Shown: positions 43,499 through 52,430, counted from the first letter of the stretch. The stretch is 64,000 bases of DNA from Streptomyces aidingensis (GCF_900112355.1 NZ_FOLM01000020.1:1-64000); one strand, 5' to 3'. The notes: generated from the letters alone by a model not told the origin. Made by a program: numbers and translations.

Positions 43499-43540
43499 AC
43501 GCGTGACGCGTGACGCGTGACGCGTGACGCGTGACGCGTG
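43499..43540. repeat. Six tandem copies of ACGCGTG
   Basis: A perfect heptamer array in the gap between the frameshifted gene (minus, start 43365) and the end of the LysR gene. It is upstream of the former, where slipped-strand change could affect expression. Confidence 0.85.
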
Positions 43541-43592
43541 ACCGGTGGCCGGATGCTGTGGGGGGGGCTTGCGCCGGTGACGGGCGGTGGAG

Positions 43593-44474
43593 TCAGGACC
43601 GCAGCAGGGTGAGGAAGCGCTGGGCGGCGGGCGCGGTGCGGTCCGGGGCGGGGGTGGCCACCGAGGCCGTCCAGCGCGGGGCGCCGGCCCCGGCGAACGG
43701 TATCGCCGACAGCACCCCGGCGTCCGGCTTGCGGGTGATGTGCTCCGGGACCAGCGCGATGCCCAGGCCGTGCCCGATCAGTCCGAGCAGGGTGTGCACA
43801 TCATTGACCTCCAGGGCGACCTGGCGCCGCACCCCGGCCTCGGCGAAGGCCCGGTCGGAGAGGGTGCGCGCCCCCCAGTCCGGGGCGAAGTCGACAAAGG
43901 TGCGGTCCCCCAGGTCCTGCCAGGTGACGCGTTCCCGCGCGCCCAGCGGATGGTCGGGGCGGCAGAGCAGCACCATCGGCTCGTCGGCCAGCGGCATCAG
44001 GGAGACACCGCCGGGCGGCGGCTGGCCGCAGAGCGCCACAAAGGCCAGATCCAGCCGCCCGGCCGCCACCTCCTCGGCCAGCGGCTGGGAGCCGGCCTGC
44101 CGCAGCCGTATCTCCACGCCCGGATGCAGTTCGTGGAACCGGGCCAGCAGCCGGGAGACGTCCACCCCGCCGATGCACTGCTCGGTGCCGATGGCCAGGG
44201 TGCCGCGCAGCAGCCCGCGCACCGCCGCCACCGCGTCCCGGGCGGCGCGCACCCCGGCCAGGGTGCGGCGGGCCTCGTCCAGCAGCGCCCGGCCGGCCTC
44301 GGTCAGCGCCACGCTGCGGGTGTTGCGCAGAAAGAGCCGGGCGCCCAGCTCGCGCTCCAGGGCGCGCACGGAGGCGGAGAGCGCGGACTGCGAGACCAGG
44401 AGCCGGTCGGCGGCCCGGGTGAAGTGGCGCTCCTCGGCCACGGCGACGAAGTACTCCAGATGGCGCAGTTCCAC
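43593..44474 (-). CDS. LysR-family transcriptional regulator
   Basis: 293 aa from the GTG at 44474 (VELRHLEYFVAVAEERHFTR as the classic LysR start). The HTH covers residues 1-60 (RAADRLLVSQSALSASVRAL, then LFLRNTRSVALTEAG), and the remainder is the periplasmic-binding-like effector domain (GVEIRLRQAGSQPLAEEV, GRLDLAFVAL, VLLCRPDHPL). It is divergent from an aldo/keto reductase gene with a LysR-type palindrome between them, so it probably controls that gene in response to a small ligand. Confidence 0.93.
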   Translation of the reverse strand: MELRHLEYFVAVAEERHFTRAADRLLVSQSALSASVRALERELGARLFLRNTRSVALTEAGRALLDEARRTLAGVRAARDAVAAVRGLLRGTLAIGTEQCIGGVDVSRLLARFHELHPGVEIRLRQAGSQPLAEEVAAGRLDLAFVALCGQPPPGGVSLMPLADEPMVLLCRPDHPLGARERVTWQDLGDRTFVDFAPDWGARTLSDRAFAEAGVRRQVALEVNDVHTLLGLIGHGLGIALVPEHITRKPDAGVLSAIPFAGAGAPRWTASVATPAPDRTAPAAQRFLTLLRS

Positions 44475-44487
44475 GATTCAGAAGGTT

Positions 44488-44508
44488 AACCGATGAGTGC
44501 GTGCGGTT
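44488..44508. promoter_or_regulatory. LysR-type operator AACCG-N11-CGGTT
   Basis: Perfect 5-bp arms 11 bp apart, 14 bp upstream of the LysR start and 150 bp before the reductase. Interrupted palindromes of this spacing (T-N11-A) are the standard LysR recognition site. Confidence 0.6.
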
Positions 44509-44658
44509 TCTTCTATTGGACAGCCGGTGAACACCGGGCCAGGCTGAAAGAGCCCGGCACCGGTCCCGCGCCCGCCATCCGCGCGGGACCTCCGCCGCCG
44601 GTCCCCATCGCACTCAGCCGCCGGGCCACGGCCCGCGCGCGGGAAGGGCTGTTCGGAC

Positions 44659-45522
44659 ATGCACACTCGCCGCATCGGATCCGTCGAGGTCGGGGCCATG
44701 GGACTGGGCGCCATGCCCATGTCGATCGAGGGCCGGCCGGACGAGGAGCGGTCGATCGCGACCGTCCATGCCGCGCTGGACGCCGGCGTCACCCTGATCG
44801 ACACCGCGGACGCCTATCACATCGGTGCCGACGAGGTGGGCCACAACGAGTCCCTGGTCGCCAAGGCGCTGGCCGGCCACGGCGCGGGCCGGGAGGTGCT
44901 GGTGGCCACCAAGGGCGGCCATCTGCGCCCGGGCGACGGCTCCTGGACGATCGACGGCCGGCCGGAGCATCTCAAGCGGGCCTGCGAGGCCTCGCTGAAG
45001 CGGCTGGGGGTCGAGGCCATCGGGCTCTACCAGTTCCACCGCCCGGACCCGCGGGTGCCGTACGCCGAGTCGGTGGGCGCGCTGGCGGAGCTGCTGGACG
45101 AGGGCAAGATCGTGCAGGCCGGCGTCTCCAATGCCAACCCGGAGCAGATCCGGCTGGCCCAGCAGGTGCTGGGCGGACGCCTGGTGAGCGTGCAGAACCA
45201 GTTCTCCCCCGCCTTTCTCTCCAGCCGCCCGGAGCTGGACCTGTGCGCCGAGCTGGGCATCGCCTTCCTGCCCTGGAGCCCGCTGGGCGGCATCGGCAAC
45301 GCCGCCGCGCTGGGCTCCCGGCACCTGGCCTTTCTCAGCGTGGCCGAGGAACTGGACGTCAGCCCGCAGCGGGTGTGCCTGGCCTGGATGCTCTCGCTCG
45401 CCCCGGTGGTGGTGCCGATCCCCGGGTCCAGCCGGCCGGAGACCATCCGCGACTCCGCCGCGGCGGCGGACCTGGAGCTGTCCCCGGAGCAGCTCGACCG
45501 GCTGACCGCCGCCACCGCCTGA
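44659..45522 (+). CDS. Aldo/keto reductase
   Basis: 287 aa; ATG at 44659. The AKR tetrad is visible: Asp and Tyr in IDTADAYHIG (about residues 51-60), Lys in VLVATKGGHL (about 85), and His in GLYQFHRPDP (about 121). NADPH-binding features near the C-terminus include PIPGSSRPETIRDSAAAADL. These enzymes reduce aldehydes and ketones in the cytoplasm; the substrate is unknown. Divergent LysR gene and operator imply inducible expression. Confidence 0.92.
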   Translation: MHTRRIGSVEVGAMGLGAMPMSIEGRPDEERSIATVHAALDAGVTLIDTADAYHIGADEVGHNESLVAKALAGHGAGREVLVATKGGHLRPGDGSWTIDGRPEHLKRACEASLKRLGVEAIGLYQFHRPDPRVPYAESVGALAELLDEGKIVQAGVSNANPEQIRLAQQVLGGRLVSVQNQFSPAFLSSRPELDLCAELGIAFLPWSPLGGIGNAAALGSRHLAFLSVAEELDVSPQRVCLAWMLSLAPVVVPIPGSSRPETIRDSAAAADLELSPEQLDRLTAATA

Positions 45523-45846
45523 CCTCCTGCGGCAGCGGCGGGCGGCGGGCGGCGGCACCGCCGGACACGGACACCATCCCGGGCCGGATGCCCAGCGGCC
45601 CGGCCCGGGGTGGCACATCCGGGGTGGCACATCCGGCGCGGCACCCCCCCCGAGCGGCACATCCGGCGCGGCTCAGCAGGGGCCGCGCCGGGCCGGCGGC
45701 CGGGCGGGCGGCTGCTCCCCCATGGGTGTTACGCGAGTGTGGCGGGGTGCGCCCGGAGCCCCGGCGAACCCGCTGAGGGAGGTGCAACTCACGTCTTACG
45801 GGCGGGAAATCGCTTGCTCCGGCGGCGATTTCTACCGTCGTCCCGT
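45523..45846. other. Intergenic region with three GGCACATCCGG copies
   Basis: 324 bp between the reductase and the sensor kinase. GGCACATCCGG occurs at 45612-45622, 45626-45636 and 45656-45666, all in the same orientation, within a GC-rich stretch. No gene is evident. The repeats could be regulator sites for the kinase gene or remnants of local duplication. Confidence 0.45.
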
Positions 45847-47820
45847 ATGGGGAAGCTGAAGCAGGTGCCCTTCTGGGGCACGATCCGGGGGCGGGTGGCC
45901 GTGGTGCTGGCCGTTCCGACGTGTCTGCTGCTGGCGCTCACGGGCGCCGGCGTGGCCGACCGGGCCGCCGACTGGTGGGGCGCCCGGGATACGGCGGAGC
46001 GCGTGGAGCTCACACTCGACGTGCAGGAACTGGTCCGTCAGTTGCAGCGCGAACGGGGCCTGACCAGCGGGCTGCTGGGCGGCGCCGAGGACTACCGCAG
46101 CCCGCTGGCGGACACCCGGCGCCGGGTGGACGAGGCCCGCGACGCGCTCGACGGCAGCGACCCCGCCGTGGACGGCGCGCTGGGCAAGCTCAACCGGCTG
46201 GCCGCGGTCCGGGCCGATGCGGACCAGCGGTCCCTGGACCGCACCACCGCGCTGGACTTCTACACCGAGGCCATCACCGCGCTCAACGCGGTGGAGCTGG
46301 TCGATCCCCGGGGCGATACCGCCCTCGCCGACGGGCTGGCCGCCCTGACGGCCGTGGTGGACGCCACCGAGTCGGTCGCCCTGGAGCGGGGCTTCATGAA
46401 CGGCGTGTTCGCCGCCGGCTCCTTCGCCGAGGGCGAGTACACGGTCTTCTCCGAGGTGCGGGCGGCCCGGATGGCCGCCCTCGCGGTCTTCGCCCGGCAC
46501 GCCACCGACGCCCAGCGGTCCGGGCTGGAGACCGCCTTCGCCGGCGCGGAGGCCGAACGCGCGGCCGGATACGAGGACATCGCCCGGCACGGCGCCGACG
46601 GCCGCCCCCTGGGCGTCGAGCCGGCCGGCTGGTGGGCCGACATGACCGTGCTGGTGGACGATCTGCACCGGGTGCAGCAGGGCATCGGCTCCGACCTCCG
46701 GACCCGGGCCGGCGAGGTCTCCTCGGTGGCCACCGCGCAGCTCGGCGGCTTCCTCGCGCTGGGCGTGCTGATCGCCGCCCTGGCCGCGGCGCTGGCCTGG
46801 GTCTCCTCCCGCTCCATCACCCGGCCGCTGGGCGCCCTGGCCCGGCAGGCGCACGAGGTCGCCGCCCGGCGGCTGCCGGAGACCGTGCGCGCGGTGCAGG
46901 ACGGCACCGCCGACCCGGACGGCACCCGGGGCGGACGGCCGGCGGCCCGGCCCGCGCCGGAGCCGGACGGCGGCGGAAGCGGCGGCGGCGCCGAGGAGAT
47001 CTCCCGGCTGGCCGCGGCCCTGCACAAGGTGGAGCTGGCAGCGGTCGAGCTGGCCGCGGAACAGGCGGCGCTGCGGCGCAACAGCACCGAGTCGCTGTCC
47101 GGTCTGGGCCGGCGCAATCAGCGGCTGCTCAAGCGGCAGCTCCAGCTCATCACCGCGCTGGAGAGCCAGGAGATGGACCCGGACGCGCTGGCCGGGCTGT
47201 TCGAGCTGGACCATCTGGCCACCCGGATGCGGCGCAACGCCGACTCGCTGCTGATCCTCACCGGCGAGGAGGGGCCGCCCGCCCTGTGGAAGGGCACCAT
47301 CCCGGTGACCGATGTGGTGCGGTCGGCCATCTCGGAGGTGGAGGACTACCGCCGGGTGACGGTGGCCGAGACCGATCCTTGCCGCATCCAGGGCAGCGCG
47401 GTGGCCGAGCTGTCCCATCTGCTGGCCGAGCTGATCGAGAACGCGCTCACCGCCACCCCCGCCGACCGGGCCGTCGAGGTGTACGGGTGGCGGGACGGCG
47501 GCGAGTACTGCCTGGCGGTGGTGGACCGGGGCACTGGCATGACCGGGCCCGAACTGGCCCGGGCCAACGGCCGGCTGTCGGGGCGGGAAAGCTTCCTGGA
47601 CGCCCCGGCCCGGGCGCTGGGCCACTATGTGGTGGGGCGGCTGGCGGCCCGGCTGGGCGCCCAGGTGGAACTCCGGCACACGGAGGCGCCGACCGCGCAG
47701 GGACCGGTGCACCGGGGCGCGGGGATCACGGCGTTCGTGGCGCTGCCGCCGAGGCTGCTGGCGCCGGAGCCGGAGGCGCGCGGCGCCCGCCGGCCGCGGG
47801 TGCCGGCGGGCGCGGCATAG
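45847..47820 (+). CDS. NIT-domain sensor histidine kinase-like ATPase
   Basis: 657 aa from the ATG at 45847. A first membrane helix (VAVVLAVPTCLLLALTGAGV, about 17-36), then a nitrate/nitrite-sensing (NIT)-type helical extracellular domain (LVRQLQRERGLTSGLLGGAE is characteristic), a second helix (LGGFLALGVLIAALAAALAW, about 300-319), HAMP, a coiled coil, and a GHKL ATPase (ELIENALTATPADRAVEV, VVDRGTGMTGPELAR). No clear phospho-acceptor His box is seen, as in CvnA-type proteins of Streptomyces conservons. Roadblock, DUF742 and GTPase partners are not adjacent, so this is an orphan. Confidence 0.85.
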   Translation: MGKLKQVPFWGTIRGRVAVVLAVPTCLLLALTGAGVADRAADWWGARDTAERVELTLDVQELVRQLQRERGLTSGLLGGAEDYRSPLADTRRRVDEARDALDGSDPAVDGALGKLNRLAAVRADADQRSLDRTTALDFYTEAITALNAVELVDPRGDTALADGLAALTAVVDATESVALERGFMNGVFAAGSFAEGEYTVFSEVRAARMAALAVFARHATDAQRSGLETAFAGAEAERAAGYEDIARHGADGRPLGVEPAGWWADMTVLVDDLHRVQQGIGSDLRTRAGEVSSVATAQLGGFLALGVLIAALAAALAWVSSRSITRPLGALARQAHEVAARRLPETVRAVQDGTADPDGTRGGRPAARPAPEPDGGGSGGGAEEISRLAAALHKVELAAVELAAEQAALRRNSTESLSGLGRRNQRLLKRQLQLITALESQEMDPDALAGLFELDHLATRMRRNADSLLILTGEEGPPALWKGTIPVTDVVRSAISEVEDYRRVTVAETDPCRIQGSAVAELSHLLAELIENALTATPADRAVEVYGWRDGGEYCLAVVDRGTGMTGPELARANGRLSGRESFLDAPARALGHYVVGRLAARLGAQVELRHTEAPTAQGPVHRGAGITAFVALPPRLLAPEPEARGARRPRVPAGAA

Positions 47821-47874
47821 CCGGGCCGGCCGGCCGCGGGGCCGCCGGATTGCCGCAGCGCCGCAGTGCCGCAG

Positions 47875-47906
47875 TGCCGGCCGCCGCGCGGGGGCGGCGG
47901 CCGGCA
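47875..47906. terminator. Bidirectional terminator between kinase and mannanase genes
   Basis: TGCCGGCCGCCGC (47875-47887) pairs perfectly with GCGGCGGCCGGCA (47894-47906) over a 6-nt loop, between two convergent genes. Confidence 0.8.
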
Positions 47907-47964
47907 TGGCGCGATGCGGCGCGATGCGGTGTGGTGCGGTCGGGCCGGGTCGTCGGCTCGGCGC

Positions 47965-49458
47965 TCAGCTTCCGCAGGCGGTGTCGTTGAGGGTGAACGC
48001 GGCCGGGCTGCCGTTGCTGCCGTTCCAGCTACCGATGAAGCCGATGGTCACCGCGGAGCCCGCGGCAATGGTGCTGGTCCAGGACTCCGGGGTGACGGTG
48101 ACGGAGGCGCCGCTCTGCGACGGCCGGCCGCCCCACATGTTGCTGATGGTCTGGCCGTTGGGGAAGTCCCACTCCAGGGTCCAGCCGCTGATCGCGGCGG
48201 AGCCGGTGTTGCTGACCACCACTTCGCCCTGGAAGCCGCCGGGCCACTCGCCGACCTTGCGGTAGGTCACGGCGCAGGAGATGTCACCGTTGCCGCCGGT
48301 GGTACCGCCGTCGGTCGTGCCGCCGTCGGTCGTGCCGCCGTCGGTGGTCCCGCCGTCCGTCGTGCCACCGTCCGTGGTGCCGCCATCGGTCGTGCCGCCG
48401 TCCGTGGTCCCGCCGTCCGTGGTCCCGCCGTTGGTGCCGCCACCGCCGTAGATGGTCGCCTCTTCGGCGGTCTGCGCGATGCCGTTGGCGCCGTTGAACA
48501 GGCGCTGGCCCCAGGAGGTGAGCTGGTCGGCGTCGAAGTTGGTGACCATGTCCAGGTACTCGACACCGCCGCTGTTGCCGCTCCAGGACCAGCCCAGGTA
48601 GCCGATGCCGTACTGCTCGGCCAGCCGCAGAATGGCGTCCTCGTCCGGGTTGCCGTCCGAGTGGTCATGGCCGAACTCGCCGATGGCGATGGGGAGTCCG
48701 GCATTGCGGAAGGTGGTCAGATAGGAGTCGATGGTGGACGCCTGCTCGTACACGCCGTACATGTGGATGGAGAACAGCGTGTTGCGGTCCGGGTCGGCGT
48801 TGAACACCGTCTGCGCGTTGTCGCGCATGGTGCCCGTCCAGTCCTGGCCCCAGTTGGGCGCGTCCACCATGATCATGTGGTTGAAGCCGGCGTCGCGCAG
48901 CTTGGTGATGGCGGCGCCGGTGTGGCTCGTCCACTGCTCGTAGCCGCTGTTGCCGAACGGCTCGTTGCCGATGTTGATGACGACGTAGTCCTCTTCGCCG
49001 TCCAGCACGCTCTTGAGGCTGATCCAGTAGTCGGCGGCCTGGTCCAGGGTGGCGGCGGCACCCTCCTCGCCGTAACCGGTGGTGTCGTGCACCTCCAGCA
49101 CGCAGATCAGGCGGTTTTCCTTGCACAGGCCGATGACATTGGCGACATCGGCGGCGTCGTTGCGGGTCCACCGGGTGCCGTTGCTCAGCACCACCCGCAC
49201 GGTGTTGGCGCCGAGCTGCTTGATATCGGCGAACGACTGGGTCTGCGAGGTGTACCAGGTGTGGGCGTGGTTCACGCCGCGCATGATGAACTCGTTGCCG
49301 TTGCTCTCCACCACCTTGCCGTTGCTGATCTGCAGCCCGACCGGCGCGGCGGTGGCGGTGAGCGGAACGGCGACGAACAGCCCGGCCAGGATGGCGGCGG
49401 CCCCGCTGAGCGCGAGGCCGATCCTGGCCCAGACCTTCGTGCGACGCTGACGTTTCAT
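47965..49458 (-). CDS. manA: Secreted GH5_8 beta-mannanase with CBM2
   Basis: 497 aa from the ATG at 49458, with GAGGAGA upstream. Signal peptide (LALSGAAAILAGLFVAVPLT ... TAAPVG). The catalytic domain (about 40-345) follows Streptomyces mannanase ManA closely: FIMRGVNHAHTWY, SNGTRWTRNDAADV, INIGNEPFGN with the acid/base Glu, and AIGEFGHDHSDGNPDEDAIL with the nucleophile Glu. A GGTTD repeat linker then leads to a C-terminal CBM2 (VTYRKVGEWPGGFQGEVVVS, WTLEWDFPNGQTISNMWGG) that binds cellulose. It hydrolyses beta-1,4-mannan outside the cell. A CebR-like box 64 bp upstream suggests cello-oligosaccharide control. Confidence 0.93.
   Translation of the reverse strand: MKRQRRTKVWARIGLALSGAAAILAGLFVAVPLTATAAPVGLQISNGKVVESNGNEFIMRGVNHAHTWYTSQTQSFADIKQLGANTVRVVLSNGTRWTRNDAADVANVIGLCKENRLICVLEVHDTTGYGEEGAAATLDQAADYWISLKSVLDGEEDYVVINIGNEPFGNSGYEQWTSHTGAAITKLRDAGFNHMIMVDAPNWGQDWTGTMRDNAQTVFNADPDRNTLFSIHMYGVYEQASTIDSYLTTFRNAGLPIAIGEFGHDHSDGNPDEDAILRLAEQYGIGYLGWSWSGNSGGVEYLDMVTNFDADQLTSWGQRLFNGANGIAQTAEEATIYGGGGTNGGTTDGGTTDGGTTDGGTTDGGTTDGGTTDGGTTDGGTTDGGTTGGNGDISCAVTYRKVGEWPGGFQGEVVVSNTGSAAISGWTLEWDFPNGQTISNMWGGRPSQSGASVTVTPESWTSTIAAGSAVTIGFIGSWNGSNGSPAAFTLNDTACGS
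48301..48429 (-). repeat. 15-nt tandem repeat encoding the GGTTD linker
   Basis: About eight GGTTD units plus an end variant form a flexible linker between the GH5 and CBM2 domains. Unit sequences differ at third positions, so the array is not freshly expanded. Confidence 0.85.
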
Positions 49459-49521
49459 ATGACACGTCTCCTCAAAGGAGCCTCGTCCAAAGCTCCGGGT
49501 TCTTCTGTGGGAGGCAGGGCA

Positions 49522-49535
49522 TGGGAGCGCTCCCG
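49522..49535. promoter_or_regulatory. CebR-like operator
   Basis: TGGGAGCGCTCCCG matches the CebR box TGGGAGCGCTCCCA at 13 of 14 positions, 64 bp upstream of the mannanase start. CebR represses cellulose-utilisation genes until cellobiose or cellotriose is present. Confidence 0.75.
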
Positions 49536-49663
49536 CAAGAGAAATCAAGTCAGTGCTGACACTGCCATGTCAATAAGATGAACCGGTTTAGTTGCGTTAA
49601 GCGACGGCCCGCCCGACGATCGTCGGACGGCCCGGGGCGGCCCGGTGCGTGCTGCGCGAGGGA

Positions 49664-49689
49664 TTGACGATGTTACTGACACGTAGTCT
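49664..49689 (+). promoter_or_regulatory. Promoter/operator region of the AurF-type oxygenase
   Basis: TTGACG (49664-49669) is followed by TAGTCT (49684-49689) at a short 14-bp spacing, and GACACGTAGTC between 49,678 and 49,688 is an imperfect palindrome. The TetR gene downstream could use it. The assignment is weak. Confidence 0.35.
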
Positions 49690-49736
49690 CATAAGGCGGA
49701 GCAGCGGCAGTCCTCGGCGCACCAAGGAGTGAACCC

Positions 49737-50681
49737 ATGTCCACCGCACCGGAACGGGAAGATCTCGCCCTGGAGTCCCTCCGGGACCGCCTGGGCGCCC
49801 TCAGGGGACGCGAGCGGGTGGCCGAGCGGCTGCTGGCCTCCTCGGCGAAGCACTCCTTCGACCCGGACCGGGAACTGGACTGGGACGCCCCCTTCGAGGA
49901 CGGCAAATGGTTCTGGCCCCCGGAACTGCTCTCGCTCTACGACACCCCGCTGTGGTACGAGATGTCCGAGGAACAGCGGATCGACCTCTCCCGCCACGAG
50001 GCCGCCGCCCTGGCCTCGCTGGGCATCTGGTTCGAGCTGATACTGATCCAGTTGCTGGTGCGGCACATCTACGACAAGCCCTACACCAGCAGCCATGTGC
50101 GGTACGCGCTCACCGAGATCGCCGACGAGTGCCGCCACTCCATGATGTTCGCCCGTGCGATCGGCAAGGCCGGTGTCGAGGTCTACCCGGTCTCCCGCAC
50201 GCACCAGAACCTGGCCAGGTTCTTCAAGACCTTCTCCACCACCCCCGGCTCGTTCTGCGCCACCCTGCTGGGCGAGGAGGTGCTGGACTGGATGCAGCGG
50301 CTCACCTTCCCGGACGAGCGGGTGCAGCCGCTGCTGCGCGGGGTGACGCGTATCCATGTCGTGGAGGAGGCCCGGCACGTCCGGTACGCGCGCGAGGAGC
50401 TGCGCCGCCAGATGCTGACCGCGCCGCGCTGGGAACGGGAGCTGACCCGGCTGTACTCCGGGGAGTTCGCCCGGGTGTTCTCGGTCGCCTTTGTGAATCC
50501 GCGGGTCTACTCCGACATCGGGCTGGACCGCAGGGAGGCGGTGCGCCAGGTGCGGGCCAGCGAGCACCGGCGCGAGGTGATGCAGACCGGCGCCCGCCGC
50601 CTGACCGAGTTCCTGGACGAGATCGGCGTGCTCACCGGCCTGGGCCGCCGCATGTGGCGCCAGTCCGGCCTGCTCGCCTGA
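49737..50681 (+). CDS. AurF-family diiron oxygenase
   Basis: 314 aa; the ATG at 49737 has AAGGAG just upstream. The four-helix ferritin-like core shows metal-ligand patterns: RHEAAALASLGIWFE (about 83), TEIADECRHSMMF (about 125), LLGEEVLDWMQ (about 178) and RIHVVEEARHVRYAREEL (about 203). Family members include AurF, which oxidises aryl amines, and a broad set of actinomycete proteins of unknown substrate. It is divergent from the mannanase and followed by a TetR regulator and a small protein. Confidence 0.88.
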   Translation: MSTAPEREDLALESLRDRLGALRGRERVAERLLASSAKHSFDPDRELDWDAPFEDGKWFWPPELLSLYDTPLWYEMSEEQRIDLSRHEAAALASLGIWFELILIQLLVRHIYDKPYTSSHVRYALTEIADECRHSMMFARAIGKAGVEVYPVSRTHQNLARFFKTFSTTPGSFCATLLGEEVLDWMQRLTFPDERVQPLLRGVTRIHVVEEARHVRYAREELRRQMLTAPRWERELTRLYSGEFARVFSVAFVNPRVYSDIGLDRREAVRQVRASEHRREVMQTGARRLTEFLDEIGVLTGLGRRMWRQSGLLA

Positions 50682-50845
50682 GCCCCGCCCGCGGCCCCGC
50701 CGCTCCGCCGCCCGGGGCAGGCGCCGCCGGTCACGGCAGGTCACGGCCGCTCGCGGCGCGCCCGGACCGCGGGACGTGAGCGCACCGCTCGTGCGCCCGG
50801 CGCGGACCGGCGGCGGCCGGGCCGGGCAGAGTTACCCTTCGGGTC

Positions 50846-51583
50846 ATGAACAGCCGTCCCGCGCCACCGACCGGACCCGCGTACCGCAGGCTGAGCGTGG
50901 CCGAGCGCCGCGGGCAGCTCATCACCACCGCCCAGCGGCTCTTCGCCCACCGGCCGCCGGAGGATGTCTCGCTGGACGACGTGGCGCAGGCGGCCGGGGT
51001 CTCCCGCCCGCTGGTCTACCGCTACTTCCCCGGCGGCAAGCAGCAGCTCTACGAGGCGGCGCTGCGCGGGGCCGCCGAGGATCTCACGCTCTGCTTCGCC
51101 GAGCCGGCACAGGGCCCGCCGACCGAGCGGCTGGCCCGGGTGCTGGACCGCTATCTGGCCTTCGTCACCGAGCACCGGGAGGGCTTCACCGCGCTGCTCA
51201 AGGGCGGCAGCGTGGTGGAGACCTCCCGCACCTCGGCCATCGTGGACCAGGTGCGGCGGGCCGCGGCCGGGCAGATCCTGCACCATCTGCGGGCGTCCGA
51301 CCCCGGCCCGCGGCTGCTGATGGCGGTGCGCACCTGGATCACCGCGGTGGAGGCGGCCTCGCTGATCTGGCTGGACGACGGCCGTCAGCCGCCCGCCGGG
51401 CAGTTGCGCGACTGGCTGGTGGATCACTGCGTGTCGCTGCTGGCGGTCACCGCCACCCATGACCGGGAGACCGCGGCGGTGCTGGAGCGGCTGACCGGTC
51501 TGGAGACCCCGGACGGCCGGGTGCGGCGGCTGGTGGACGGTCTGGCACCGCTGCTGGCGGCGGCGCCGCCGGCCGCCTCCTGA
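50846..51583 (+). CDS. TetR-family transcriptional regulator
   Basis: 245 aa; ATG at 50846. The HTH is at residues 20-65 (AERRGQLITTAQRLFAHRPP, VSLDDVAQAAGVSRPLVYRY and FPGGKQQLYEAALRGA). The C-terminal ligand domain is helical (LDRYLAFVTEHREGFTALLK). No strong ribosome site is seen, so it may be leaderless. It probably regulates the adjacent oxygenase. Confidence 0.92.
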   Translation: MNSRPAPPTGPAYRRLSVAERRGQLITTAQRLFAHRPPEDVSLDDVAQAAGVSRPLVYRYFPGGKQQLYEAALRGAAEDLTLCFAEPAQGPPTERLARVLDRYLAFVTEHREGFTALLKGGSVVETSRTSAIVDQVRRAAAGQILHHLRASDPGPRLLMAVRTWITAVEAASLIWLDDGRQPPAGQLRDWLVDHCVSLLAVTATHDRETAAVLERLTGLETPDGRVRRLVDGLAPLLAAAPPAAS

Positions 51584-51602
51584 GCGGGCGGGGGCGGACG
51601 CC

Positions 51603-51869
51603 GTGCGTACCGAGCCCGTCATCTTCTCCGGCGGTCCGCTGGACGGCCGGGTGCTGGACGTGCTCACCGGGATGACCGGCCGGCCGCCCAGGATGTACCG
51701 GGTGCCGGTACCGGGCGACCGGGTGCACATCTACCGGCTGGAGCCGCGCGCCCACACCCGGCGGCTGCGGCTCCCGCGCGGCTGGCGCTATGTCCACGCC
51801 CCGGACGCCGAGCCCTTCCGCCCCCGCTGGCCCTGGTCCCGCCCCTCCCGTCCGGAGCGCGACCGCTGA
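51603..51869 (+). CDS. Small conserved-looking protein of unknown function
   Basis: 88 aa from a GTG at 51603, 19 bp after the TetR stop. It begins VIFSGGPLDGRVLDVLTGMT and has YRVPVPGDRVHIYRLEPRAH followed by an Arg/Pro tail. The GGPLDGR start is seen in a recurrent actinomycete family. No signal peptide or catalytic motif is present. Likely cotranscribed with the TetR gene. Confidence 0.6.
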   Translation: MRTEPVIFSGGPLDGRVLDVLTGMTGRPPRMYRVPVPGDRVHIYRLEPRAHTRRLRLPRGWRYVHAPDAEPFRPRWPWSRPSRPERDR

Positions 51870-51940
51870 CCGCGGTCCCCGCTCCTTCACGCCCTTGGCG
51901 GTCCACGACCCGCACCACCGGCGTGGCCTGCCGGGGCCGG

Positions 51941-52429
51941 TCACGCCGACGGCCGGTCGGCGGCCATCAGGCCGAGCGCCAGACGGACCACGTCCGGCGG
52001 CGCGCATTCCAGTCCGGACTGGTCGGTCCAGCCGCCTCCGGGCCGGGCGACGGACTCACGCACCCAGCAGGCGTCGGCGCGGAGCTGGATGACGACGACC
52101 CGGCGGCCGAGGCGGGAGAGCTGCCGCGCCGGATAGGCGTGGGTGGTCAGATAGACATCCGCGCGAGTGGCCAGGGCAGTGGTGAGCTCCCTCCAGACCG
52201 GTACGGCCAGGTGCTCGTCACCGGTCACCAGCAGCACCGTACGCGTGGCACCGCTCACTGGGCGGACACATTCCGGGGGCGGGGCGGCAGCGCCAGGGTC
52301 AGGGCCAGGGCCGCCTCCGGACATGGCGGCGACGGCGGACGCCTGGTAGATCAGGGCACCGCAGTTCCGGCAGTGCCGGTTACCGGTCAGGAGGTCGGTG
52401 GCCAGTTCTCCCGTGTGCGGACAGCGCAC
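51941..52429 (-). CDS. Zinc-ribbon/alpha-beta fusion protein (copy 2 of module)
   Basis: 162 aa from the GTG at 52429. Residues 1-30 repeat the ribbon of the 71-aa protein at 18,272, and residues about 62-162 repeat the 102-aa protein at 18,969 (LLVTGDEHLAVPVWRELTTA, LTTHAYPARQLSRLG, GGGWTDQSGLECAPPDV). A short Gly/Pro linker joins them. Copy 1 encodes the two parts separately with a membrane protein between. Fusion supports a physical link between the two domains. Function unknown. Confidence 0.7.
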   Translation of the reverse strand: MRCPHTGELATDLLTGNRHCRNCGALIYQASAVAAMSGGGPGPDPGAAAPPPECVRPVSGATRTVLLVTGDEHLAVPVWRELTTALATRADVYLTTHAYPARQLSRLGRRVVVIQLRADACWVRESVARPGGGWTDQSGLECAPPDVVRLALGLMAADRPSA

Positions 52430-52430
52430 G

